Assembly: GCF_001949145.1 (NCBI RefSeq)
Contig: NW_019091357.1
Coordinates: 2,630,722 to 2,663,809, forward strand
Origin: Acanthaster planci
Taxonomy: Eukaryota > Echinodermata > Asteroidea > Valvatida > Acanthasteridae
DNA length: 33,088 nt
Reading direction: 5' to 3'
Shown one piece after another: positions 10,561 to 20,397 of this stretch. A model generated the notes under the pieces. The model searched no databases. It was not told the DNA's origin and saw only the letters and a program-made list of their open reading frames with translations. Position numbers and translations under genes: made by a program. Position 1 is the first letter of the stretch, and each line of letters starts with the position of its first letter.

Positions 10561-13220
10561 TCCTGATTCGATGATGCGGAGTGCCGGCACTGCAGTGCAT
10601 CCAAAAATCTGAGGGGAAATGCACGCAGACAAACAGTGGTGCTTTTTGGTAAGAAATAAAATGTCAGACTTTGGCCTACTGTTAAAAAGATCAAGGCTCG
10701 CGTTATGGGAGTTTTACAAATTCGCTGTTTTTTTAAGTCTCATCGCTTTCCCCTGAAATCCTGAGGCAAAGAACTGCAGATGAGTCAATGCGTTCAGTAA
10801 TAAATAGCTTTTTGTTCATTTCAATTTAGGAATTGACATGAAAAAATTCGTGTAATTTTTTTAACATAAAATGTAGTCGACGAAAGAATCAATTAGACTG
10901 TCTTTCATGTCTGGTGTCATTATTTTTTGCGTACGTGACAATTAATTCTTTCGTTTTTACATGCTTTGCAATCTTAACCAGAAACACGGCCACTGAATAA
11001 TAGCTTGTTACAGTTCATTACATTAACTTCTATTTAACTGTGAAGGCTTAAAAATTTTGTCGGGACTGGTTGACTATGTTAACATTTACAAAAGAGAATC
11101 ACAAAGCACAAAATGTCATGAACCAAACAGACAAAATGCTATTTTTGATTTAAGCCAGGCAGAGTGAAACCAATTAAATTATGGAATTCCCCAAATGTGA
11201 AGGATTAAATTGTAACCTGCCCCCCCCCCATTTCTTCACCTAAGCTGGTTCCCAGCTGCTAGGTTTGTCTATTTGTACGATTATTTGAGGGTAGCAATTT
11301 AGAATAGCAGTCCCTATAAACCCGCGCGGCAGACATGACTCGGCCTCCCTTCCCGCGTGGTGGTCGACCTGAGCAGACCCAGTATTCCTGAAAACACAGC
11401 TTTGCGTAAGCTTGGGAAAGAAGCCCTGTATTCGAGTGTGAGTTTGGCATAGTAATGTAAATGATTGAGAGATAACTTACCGTAGGCCTACTGATTGTTA
11501 ATTACCAAGCCACACTGGATAGTAGTCAATCTTTATGACTGTCTATTTCGAACCTTCAAATGATGAGTAATTCACATTCAGTGCTGTGCGGCGGAATAGG
11601 CCTATAGTTGTAACCTTGGTGAAGCGCCTTTGTGACGGGGCATGTTTTGAAGAAGTGTGACCCTGTATCAACTGTATTTGTCATACCTCTGTCATGGACA
11701 CTCTTCGCTTATTGGCCCAGAACGATCACATGACAGGGCAACATATCGGCACATCATACGCACCGTGAGACATTTCGTTCTACCAATGGTGCGTGTACGC
11801 ACAAGCGTACGTCAGAAAAACAGAAGAGCTTCTGGAAGTTCGAGAACGAACATTCGTAGTCCTTCGGTCAGTTTTGCGTGGTACCCATGATACATTTGTG
11901 CACAGGCTACCGGGGAATTCGATCGATAAGTGCGCTCGTATAACAGACTCGTTTCCGTCCCTCACAGCGTATAAGGTAATGCAGAGACCGCTAACCAGAC
12001 TATACAAATGTACTCACTGGTACCCGCACTTGCTTTTACGCAAGTAACGAAAGTGAGGGGACAGTGCATTTGCAAATGACTGTTACGTTAATTGTACGGT
12101 TTTACAGTAGGCCCACCGTCTTCTGAAATACAGTGCTTGTTTCTTTTGATAAATTCTGCGGGGCGCTTTGAGTCCCTCGGGTGTTCAAGACGTCATACCC
12201 CACACCACAGCGGTCAACAATTGTTAACTATCCGCTTGTGACTGTCACCGTTCGTCGAGGCTGTTGTGTTGCGGCCAAGCAGTAAACTGCCGCCAAAACG
12301 GATCGGCGTCACCGGCCGACCCTTCGCTGACGTAGGCTCGCAGACTCCCGAAGACGACACTGCCACAGTATTGTTGCCGCGACTGACTACACAAGTACGC
12401 CTCACTTAGGATTTTGTCATCGTGCGAATGCCCATCACGATTTTAATCGAATATCAGCAAAAAGCAAGGAATATACTTTATATGTTCAGCCACTTACAGA
12501 AACTCAGTTGAAACTGAGGTTCAACGTTCAGTCACTGAATGACACCAAACAGCGCTAAAGACTTGCTCCGAATGACTGAACTTCAAATGACATCGATAGG
12601 TATACACCAGACTGTGTACTAAAGTCACTTCGTGGGTATAATACAGTGTTGTCTACACATTTAACGAAGTGAAATATCTCGATGCGTCAGTCCGTGAAAT
12701 ATTAATTTTAAATTTCGGAGAGGTAGGTAAACATTTCCAATTACATAATTCAATCAGCTTTTCAGAGCACCTAGGCCTATAAGTTTGAAGTAAAGATCAT
12801 GCATAAAGGTCATGCATAATAAGAATATGCTAAAAACCCACATTTGTCAAAAAATGAGATAGGTCAGATCGTGATACGATCAAAGCCCTTTTATTTAATG
12901 TCAGTATGACGTAACCACGGAGAGGACACATGGGAGCATGTGTCCCCCCCAGCAGAGGGAGCGCACCCTACGGTACCGTTGCCTAGCAAAAGAAGTTCTC
13001 CTGTGCACGTACCAACGTAAACAAGACCAGTTTTCAATGTACGTGTTTATTCGCGACTCTAGTTTGATCAGTTAAATCATGGCGGAAGGATCAGGGAAAA
13101 TGAGTTTCATTTCTCCATGCATAAAACTGTGAAGCGAGTCAGTTCCCCAGTTCATACTACTCATGCGGACTAACACCTACGGAGCCTCTAGGGGGCAGGC
13201 AAAATGAGACTTTTTTTTTA

Positions 13221-14150
13221 TTTTGTTCCCACGAAATAATTTCAATCCCTCGAAATATAATTTGNNNNNNNNNNNNNNNNNNNNNNNNNNNNNNNNNNNN
13301 NNNNNNNNNNNNNNNNNNNNNNNNNNNNNNNNNNNNNNNNNNNNNNNNNNNNNNNNNNNNNNNNNNNNNNNNNNNNNNNNNNNNNNNNNNNNNNNNNNNN
13401 NNNNNNNNNNNNNNNNNNNNNNNNNNNNNNNNNNNNNNNNNNNNNNNNNNNNNNNNNNNNNNNNNNNNNNNNNNNNNNNNNNNNNNNNNNNNNNNNNNNN
13501 NNNNNNNNNNNNNNNNNNNNNNNNNNNNNNNNNNNNNNNNNNNNNNNNNNNNNNNNNNNNNNNNNNNNNNNNNNNNNNNNNNNNNNNNNNNNNNNNNNNN
13601 NNNNNNNNNNNNNNNNNNNNNNNNNNNNNNNNNNNNNNNNNNNNNNNNNNNNNNNNNNNNNNNNNNNNNNNNNNNNNNNNNNNNNNNNNNNNNNNNNNNN
13701 NNNNNNNNNNNNNNNNNNNNNNNNNNNNNNNNNNNNNNNNNNNNNNNNNNNNNNNNNNNNNNNNNNNNNNNNNNNNNNNNNNNNNNNNNNNNNNNNNNNN
13801 NNNNNNNNNNNNNNNNNNNNNNNNNNNNNNNNNNNNNNNNNNNNNNNNNNNNNNNNNNNNNNNNNNNNNNNNNNNNNNNNNNNNNNNNNNNNNNNNNNNN
13901 NNNNNNNNNNNNNNNNNNNNNNNNNNNNNNNNTTCTCTCGAAACATTATTTCGTTCTCTCGAAACATTATTTCGTTCTCTCGAAACATTATTTCATTCCC
14001 TCGAAATAAGATATTTCGTTCCCTCGAAATAAGAGATTTCGTTTCCTCGAGACACAATTACGTCCCCTCGGATTAATATTTCATTCCTCCGAAATATGCT
14101 AATTCGTTCCCTAGAAATGATGATTTCATTCCCTCGAGATATATTTGTGT
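13221..14150. repeat. 21-23 bp minisatellite around an assembly gap
   Basis: Right of the gap, the unit TTCTCTCGAAACATTATTTC-G repeats three times without change (13933-13995). About seven increasingly diverged 21-23 bp units of the TTCCCTCGAAATA type follow to about 14147. Two diverged units flank the left side (13221-13264), so the gap lies within the array. The true array length is unknown. Confidence 0.8.
13265..13932. other. Assembly gap (668 N)
   Basis: A run of undetermined bases. It sits inside the minisatellite, which suggests that the tandem repeat caused the break in assembly. Confidence 0.95.
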
Positions 14151-14914
14151 ACTTGGCGCCATTGTCGCACACTCGTAGGACAGAAAACCGCTTACTGTCT
14201 AAGTAACTGGCAAACATGGAGTGATAGGACCATTGGTCCATATACCAATTAAGAAACTAATAACCACGGAGGCCCTGTTAGTAATAATATGAAAAATAGT
14301 AGCGATTACTATTTCTAGCTTATTATAGAATAGAACAAAAATATACAGTTCTTAAATACATAAAACTGTAAACATAAGAGTAAAAAGTAGAGTATAAAGT
14401 AATATGGTCAACTGAAGTGCTCAATGCAAGGGAGATGTCGTGGAAAGGAAATAGCAAGTGTAACTTCAAACAGATGCAGTTGCTTCGATTATCAGATATT
14501 AACGTAATGCAGCGAGTGGAATTAAGTTAGCTATTCAAAAACTTAAAATTAAATTAAATGACTGCAAGGAAAAAGCACTGATTACAGAGAAGATGGAAAC
14601 CTTTACAATGTTGAAATTAAGACACTTAAAAAAGACTAAAAGAAGGACCCAGAAACTGAAACGACCAAGGTAGATAAAACAGAAATTAAGTGCATGAAGT
14701 GTAAAAATGAAAAGATAACGCATGGTTCCCTTAAAATATAATGAGACAAGAAATATAAATGTTGAAAATGTTCTTTAAAGTAAAACTGGACTAGAATGTC
14801 AGAAAAAAATAACAAACTTAAAATTGCTATCTATAAGTAATAAAATGTATTAATTAAAAAGACATTTAAAAACTTTTAAAGAGATTTGGCTTGCCGCTGA
14901 GCTAAAGTTAATGG
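14150..14914. other. AT-rich stretch, nothing identified
   Basis: Very AT-rich, mostly A on the plus strand, with no open frame of note, no splice-flanked block and no clear inverted repeat. It could be the 3' tail or flank of the LINE fragment that follows on the minus strand, but I see no poly(A) end to prove it. Confidence 0.35.
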
Positions 14915-15990
14915 TTTCATCCTAGGGTTCCACACTGTTGAAACGTATGTCTATCGGCATTGTCCTGGGAACATTACCGAGGCGTAATAACCCATTAGAC
15001 TTGGATCGAGTATTAGCAGAAGGAAATGGCATTTCAAAACGCGTATTAAGTATTATTGTGATATGTATACACCTCACACATTCGATGACGTTCCCAGAGA
15101 GATGGCAATGGTGACCAAGAGAGTGCCTGATGAAGATCACTGATACAAGTTACGAGGATGAGCATTAGGAATCAGTCTAGCAAGACGATTATGTAATTTG
15201 ATCAACTTGTCCGAATGAGAGTGAGTACAATTGGACCAAACCACATCACAGTAATGAAATATAGCGGCAGAACCATAGCGGAACTTAACATAGCGGAACT
15301 TAACATCTTAAATATAAAATTAGAAAGACTAGATTTTGCCGTTCGTCGAAGAAACCCTCTTCTCTGTGAGATTTCGTTGGCAAGGTGATCTACGTGGTCA
15401 GCCCATGTCAGTTGCTCATCTCAGATAATAACTCGCTCAATAGCAGTGCTATCTATCAATAGCAACCTGGACTTTGGTAAATGTAGATAGCCGTTGGCGA
15501 GTTCCAAAGTTCATACTTTGTTTTGCTCACATTTAGGGTAGGCTGGTGTTCAGTGAGCCATTGGGGCACTTTGTTGATTGTTATTGCCACATCACGTTCA
15601 ATATAAGGCGGTGAGATGCCTTCAGTCATAGTCACCGTACCATCTGCGTACGGGCTAACTTTGGAATCTGGGCAAGTAACACATGAGGGAAAATTAAAAG
15701 AAGAGGTCCCAGGATTGATCCTTGGGGAACCCTGATAGTCACATCAGCGATAGAGATGCCGTCGGTTTGCGTGGCCTGTTTTGTATGTGAAAGGTAGGAA
15801 TCAAACCATTTATATTCGTAGACCGTGAAACCCCTCTGTGAAGTTTGTGGTCCTTGGTGTCGATGGCCTTAATTCTTGAGAGCTAAAAATACAGAGGCTG
15901 TTACCTCACCAAAGTCCATGTTATTTAGTATACGATCATTGACGTCAATAACTGCTGTTTGGGTGGAGATATTTTCATAACTCGCGAGTT
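14915..15990 (-). mobile_element. Degenerate non-LTR retrotransposon (LINE) reverse transcriptase fragment
   Basis: Read on the minus strand with stops and frame changes, the sequence follows the order of a CR1/L2/Jockey-type reverse transcriptase: TAVIDVNDRILNNMDFG then SVFLALK (about 15955-15870), KWFDSYLSHTKQ, VTIRVPQGSILGPLL (about 15740-15690), YADG at 15650-15639 in place of the catalytic YADD, LNVSKTK, ITWADHVDHLANEIS, CDVVWSNC, and SDKLIKLHNRLARLI (about 15205-15160). In-frame stops and the lost second aspartate show that it is dead. No endonuclease domain or ends can be seen. Confidence 0.82.
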
Positions 15991-17750
15991 TGGGACTTCT
16001 GGCGTCCAACTCGGCGTATTTTGTTCACAAAACCTCCAACCGGTGGGCCTATTTTGCATAGACCGTCCAAACCATCCATCGTTCGGGTGAAATATTAGTC
16101 GAACTTAGTTGACTATAGTCGTCACTCGAGCTTGCCCATTGGCGGGGACAGCACGTCCATCCTCTGCGACTTCCTACATGAATTTCAATTTCAGGGAAAA
16201 GGATGATAAAAACCATAAGAAAGTATAGACGTTTGTCAAGGCGTTGGTCATTAGCTGCCTATTGGGTATTCTGATCACCTACATTCTTGCCAGTATTAAT
16301 TTGCATATTGAATGTGCGCAAACTTCCCAGAGCCTGTTGGCGCAAGAAGTCACAAGAAAACATTGTAAAGCATGAAGGAAGTATTCCATGTCTTTCTCTA
16401 CTCTTCTTGTAGAAAATCTTCAAGGGGTAATTTAACCCATTCTCAGAATTAAGCAAAAGAAAAGAAAAGAAAAGAAAAGAAAATACCTTCAAGTAATAGG
16501 CAAACAGTGTTGTGTGATTGGACCATTGTAGCATGGTATAACTGGACACTCCATGCACGTGTTACCTAAGCCTGCATTTATATCTATTCACACGCATGGT
16601 TGTACGCATCTAGAAAATCTAATGCGGAATAACAAAGAAAAACAAACCTACTGCATTGAATTGAGGCCTTTGACTGGATCTATTTGAGTTGCTATAAGAT
16701 GGCTGCAAGATAACTATTACAGGTCACTTTCTGTGCTTCAATTTGCACTGGTTATATCCAGCTCAAGTGGTGTCAATGTGCGATGAGCATGTCAGCTCAG
16801 TGCTGACAAGTGCACTAGCTGAAAAAGATAACGGCTAATGATAAATGCCTTAAGGCTACAGGGTATACGACTTTCTGACAGTCGTAAGGTACAGATTGAC
16901 ACAACGCCTATCATATAACTTGGGTTATCTATTAATCAAATATTGTTAGCCTGTGTACGTCTGTGTACAAAACTTGTCGTTAATACAGAAGTCAACTGTC
17001 AAGAGAGGGAGAAAGACTCCAAGTAAGCATTCTGTTTAGAATGACAGTCCTCAAAATACAGACACAATGCAGACATGATTTAGTAATGAATATACAGCAT
17101 GATTTATTACACACTAAACACAATCATAGTTCACATTTTCAAAACTTCTAAAACTGTTGGACCAGGAGTTGGTCTACAAAGCTGTAATAACAACAGGTAT
17201 CTTTTTAAGTGCAAAGTGCTGCGTTGCAGTTTTTTATCACTGAAGTCATCTAAAACGTACAAGCATGGACCCGCTTTGATTCTTTGCTTAATCTTTTTTT
17301 TCCTGGAGGGGGAAATATCCCTTGCATTGATTAGCATTGTTCTCATGCCAAAAACATGCACTAAAAATTAAACTGGCATGGAATTTGAGAGTACAGAGAA
17401 CACAGATTTAAAAAAACATACATAAGCACACTACAGAGACAATGTGTAGTTTCAGGTGAGCGATTTAGGAGCAAGCAATTTAAAACCATATATCACATTC
17501 AAAATTCGAATCTGTATCCGTTTGGCCAAGTGGCCAAAGAACCCTACAATTACTTCAGACCCCGCCTGCCGGTGAATCGCAGTTTTCGTGGTTACCTTTC
17601 AGTGATGTACATCTGTGTTGGATAGGTGGGGGATGACGATTTTGAAATTTAAAAATCTCATCACAAAAAAGTGGGGGGAAGGGGAATGATTCAGTAGCCC
17701 ACCCCCCAAAAAGTGTGGGGGATATTATACCCACTCCCTTCGGATTTGCA
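15991..17750. other. Intergenic stretch, simple repeats only
   Basis: An AAAAG run at about 16455-16483 is the only clear structure. The left part might be more of the LINE, upstream of its reverse transcriptase, but no motif confirms it. Open frames here are short and unsupported. Confidence 0.35.
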
Positions 17751-17756
17751 TCCATG

Positions 17757-17834
17757 TTACCCTTAACCCTACCCCCTAGGGTATTGTCAATATCACAATG
17801 AAGTTAGAGGATTGAGGACCGGTAGGGTTAATAC
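17757..17834. repeat. Small inverted repeat with TTAACCCTA ends, copy 1
   Basis: CTTAACCCTACC on the left and GGTAGGGTTAA on the right enclose a short spacer with GAGGATTGAGGACC. Similar in form and wording to 18814-18873. Confidence 0.45.
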
Positions 17835-18639
17835 AGGAAAACAAAACAGACAGACTGTGTGGTCTGAAGAGAAGTAGGCTACCGTATAATATGACTCTTC
17901 CCCGAAAGACTACGTCAAGAGAGGGGGGGGAGAGTTCCAGGCGGAATGTGCCTGTGAGCAAGTTCTCTGCAGGCTCACTCACAAAGTCTGTGCTCTGGGT
18001 CTTGGAAAGAGATTTATCAATTGGGCCAGAAACCACCTTGTCAGTATCAATAGGAAAAAAAAGATGTAAACTGGGTTAGGAGTCATAATTATTGTCAGTA
18101 TATCAGTAAGGACAAGCACCTGTATTTCTTGGAATAATTCAGGGCAAACAATTGGGATCATGATATTGCTTTTCACCCTTAGAACTTGAACACTATGATG
18201 AGGACAAGCAGCTGGACAACATGAGTTTTCGTTCTTTCGCGTTACAGTTACGGGTGCATGCTTTACGGCCCGGGCGATTGCGCATGGTCAACACCACACA
18301 TGTACAAGTCCCTGGCATGCGTTATCATGAAAGAAACCGATATTCATTTCCTGTCCTAAATGAAGGTGTGACAGCAGCAGCAAACTGGGTTATAAATGTA
18401 AGCTTGCATGCGTTGCCCGGCGGCAGCGTCCCTCGGGGTGAAGAAACTGTGAAGTCTTCCTCAGTGTTGGAGGACGTGTGTCCTCCGGTAAGAGGACTCC
18501 GAATAAATGACACCAGGACAGCAATACCTTGGGTCCGTCTTCTTGATTTATTCTCGTGTAAAATTCCCAATCGAAATATTCTGATTCATCAGTATAACCC
18601 TTAAATGTCTCTGAAGTTCCTGAAGTCATGTGTTGATCC

Positions 18640-18692
18640 GTTAAGATCACTGAGGTCTCGTAAGTCCCTCTAAAGTCTCGTAAGTCCCTGGA
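18640..18692 (+). repeat. Short tandem words TCTCGTAAGTCCCT
   Basis: GGTCTCGTAAGTCCCTCTAA is followed at once by a second TCTCGTAAGTCCCT. Two clear units, local duplication only. Confidence 0.4.
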
Positions 18693-18813
18693 AAATAGTT
18701 ACATGATATTAAATAATTAAATGAATAAATAAAATTCACAATGTTTATAATCATGTTAAAGTTGCTAATAATGCATGTACTAGCGTGTTTATGTATGCAT
18801 GTGCTCGACATAA

Positions 18814-18873
18814 CTTAACCCTAACACTCCTCAGTCCTCCAACAGGTGAAGGATTGAGGAGGGTTAGGGTTAA
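18814..18873. repeat. Small inverted repeat with TTAACCCTA ends, copy 2
   Basis: TTAACCCTAACACTCCTCAG with TCCTCC pairs with GGATTGAGGAGGGTTAGGG with TTAA, a near-perfect foldback of about 23 bp arms. It resembles a MITE. The TTAGGG words are too few to be telomeric. Confidence 0.5.
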
Positions 18874-19389
18874 TATCTTTTACCTCACCCAACACTTGTG
18901 GGACTCCTGCCTTCAATGCAGGCAGCACTGTACATACATGTAATGAGTACATAGATGTAATGACATGACATTTGTATAAGACCAAAATGCACATATCCAT
19001 AATCATGTTTCACAGTCATTTGTACAGACGCCGGTTTTAAATGGATCAGCGCGCACCACAATACACTGAACTTGGTTGCCATGGACGTGACCTGAGGTCA
19101 CTAAAAGTTTCCACATGCGATCGTGCGTGCACTAAGCACGTGCGTGATGTACTGTGTATTAAGCATAGCTGTGCACAGTTGTCGCTCACACACCCAAAAC
19201 AGCATGAATGAAGCGACGAAATTATGTCCATAAAACCCTCATGATCTGTTGAATCTGATACTAATTATCGACCCCAGTCAATTCCTTGATCATATAAGAT
19301 GTTAATTATCAACTAATTATACCCATGTTACAATTTGTAAAGAAAAAAAAGGAGTAATTTACCGGTTTGGTTCGACCCAACAGTGCGCT
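18874..19389. other. Intergenic stretch, nothing identified
   Basis: AT-rich with some palindromic hexamers (GCACGTGC near 19137). No coding block, tandem repeat or terminal inverted repeat could be supported. Confidence 0.3.
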
Positions 19390-19800
19390 TCGTTGTGGAT
19401 TGTGGAGAAGAGGACGTTTGGCAAGGGCGCCCTCTGGGGCACGATGTCAACGATATTATTGTAAATAATGTGGATCCCCACATAAATGATGATTATTTCT
19501 AAATAAACACCGTTAACCGTTAACATTCAAGTTGAAACACGTTGTCCTCATCATTGGGGTTAATATTGGGATAAAAAAAAAATGGTGACCCCAGTTCATT
19601 CATCCTCCCACCACTTTTCAAGTCACTGATTTTATGTGCATCCGTAGCCTGCCCCACTGACTCGGACTCCACACCTACCGGCGTTAAGATCTCACCTGAG
19701 ATGGAAGCACGCGTGCTGAGCTCGATGGATGATTACGAAATCACCCTCCCCCCATGTGACAAGAAATATCCGCCCATGCCAAAAAAAGTGTAAACTGTTT
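19390..19800 (+). mobile_element. Possible LTR end, primer-binding site and leader of an LTR retrotransposon
   Basis: A GAGGACGTTTGG...AGGGCGCCCTCTGG stretch is followed by AATAAA at 19502, a run of A, and TGGTGACCCC at about 19583. TGG at the start of such a word is what a tRNA primer-binding site shows just after a 5' LTR. A leader and a short open start (MEARVLSSMDDYEI, about 19698, stop after 30 codons) follow. No second LTR, protease or reverse transcriptase is seen, so this is a truncated or mistaken call. Confidence 0.3.
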
Positions 19801-20251
19801 GGATTAGATTTACACATGCAAAACATAGACATATATTTTTCAACAAAGAACGAATAACAAAGACAAACCACTGTCGAATCAGTATTTACGCGTGTATTAA
19901 TTAAACCCAGTTATGTAATTGATAAACCTTAATATACTTTTTGTATCCCAAACATGCATGTAGGTTGTAAGTTCTCTGGGCAAGATTTGCAAATTTATTC
20001 ACGCGAATCTGTGACGTCAGATCAGTCATTCGCGTTGTGAATTCCTAAAAGTTGAATGCATATCATGACGTCAAATTTGCTTCGCTTTCGAATTCGCGTG
20101 AAGTAAGACACGGCCTTTAATAATGCTTGAAACGCATTGCAACCACTCAGCCCTGCGAGGCACAGTGTTGTAACAAACCACCTCTTTTTTTTCCCACAGC
20201 CGCGGTTAAAATACGGTCCCACGCAACCATCGCCGTAACACAGACCACAAA

Positions 20252-20397
20252 ATGGCATTGGAACGATTGTGGAAAATTGTCATCATTGCCGCTGTTTGCT
20301 TCCATTATTTCTCGGTACATAGCAGGCATCCTCTACAACTACAATGTCCTCTTTGTTTACTTTGAGGAGGAATTTCAAAAAGGAGCTCTCTACACCG
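20252..20397 (+). CDS. Exon 1 of plus-strand transporter (frameshifted)
   Basis: ATG in good context (ACAAAATGG) opens MALERLWKIVIIAAVCFHYFS, aligned with the first span of the paralogue. The conserved continuation GILYNYNVLFVYFEEEF lies in another frame. The exon is 146 nt against 142 nt in the paralogue. A strong acceptor (a T-rich tract, then CCCACAG, ending at 20199) lies 52 nt before the ATG, so this exon probably begins with spliced 5' UTR at 20200. Donor GTGAGT at 20398, phase 1. Confidence 0.75.

Larger units (their letters stand above)
7558..13220. other. Intergenic stretch, no gene supported
   Basis: AT-rich DNA between the divergent transporters. I checked frames on both strands for splice-flanked protein-like blocks and found none to support. 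Contents: a tRNA-like trace at about 7997-8045, a 68-bp degenerate duplication at 10425-10560, and a GC-richer patch at 12190-12400 with no recognisable product. The promoter and any 5' UTR exon of the minus-strand transporter should lie at its left end. Confidence 0.4.

Noticed and set aside
11829-11850. Two TTCnnGAA words resembling a heat-shock element
   Set aside because: The dimers are spaced by one base instead of the two needed for a continuous element, and no gene start is nearby.
12930-12945. Hairpin GACACATGGGAGCATGTGTC-like
   Set aside because: A short palindrome with no repeat copy and no transcript context; chance is a good explanation.
13223-14057. Two long overlapping open frames of about 270 codons on both strands
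   Set aside because: Nearly all codons are N from the assembly gap; the rest is the minisatellite unit translated.
17776-18079. Overlapping frames of 86 (minus) and 62 (plus) codons with protein-like wording
   Set aside because: No splice sites in the right places, no recognisable domain, and the frames contradict each other.
18850-18873. Telomere-like TTAGGG words
   Set aside because: Only one or two units, and they belong to a small foldback.
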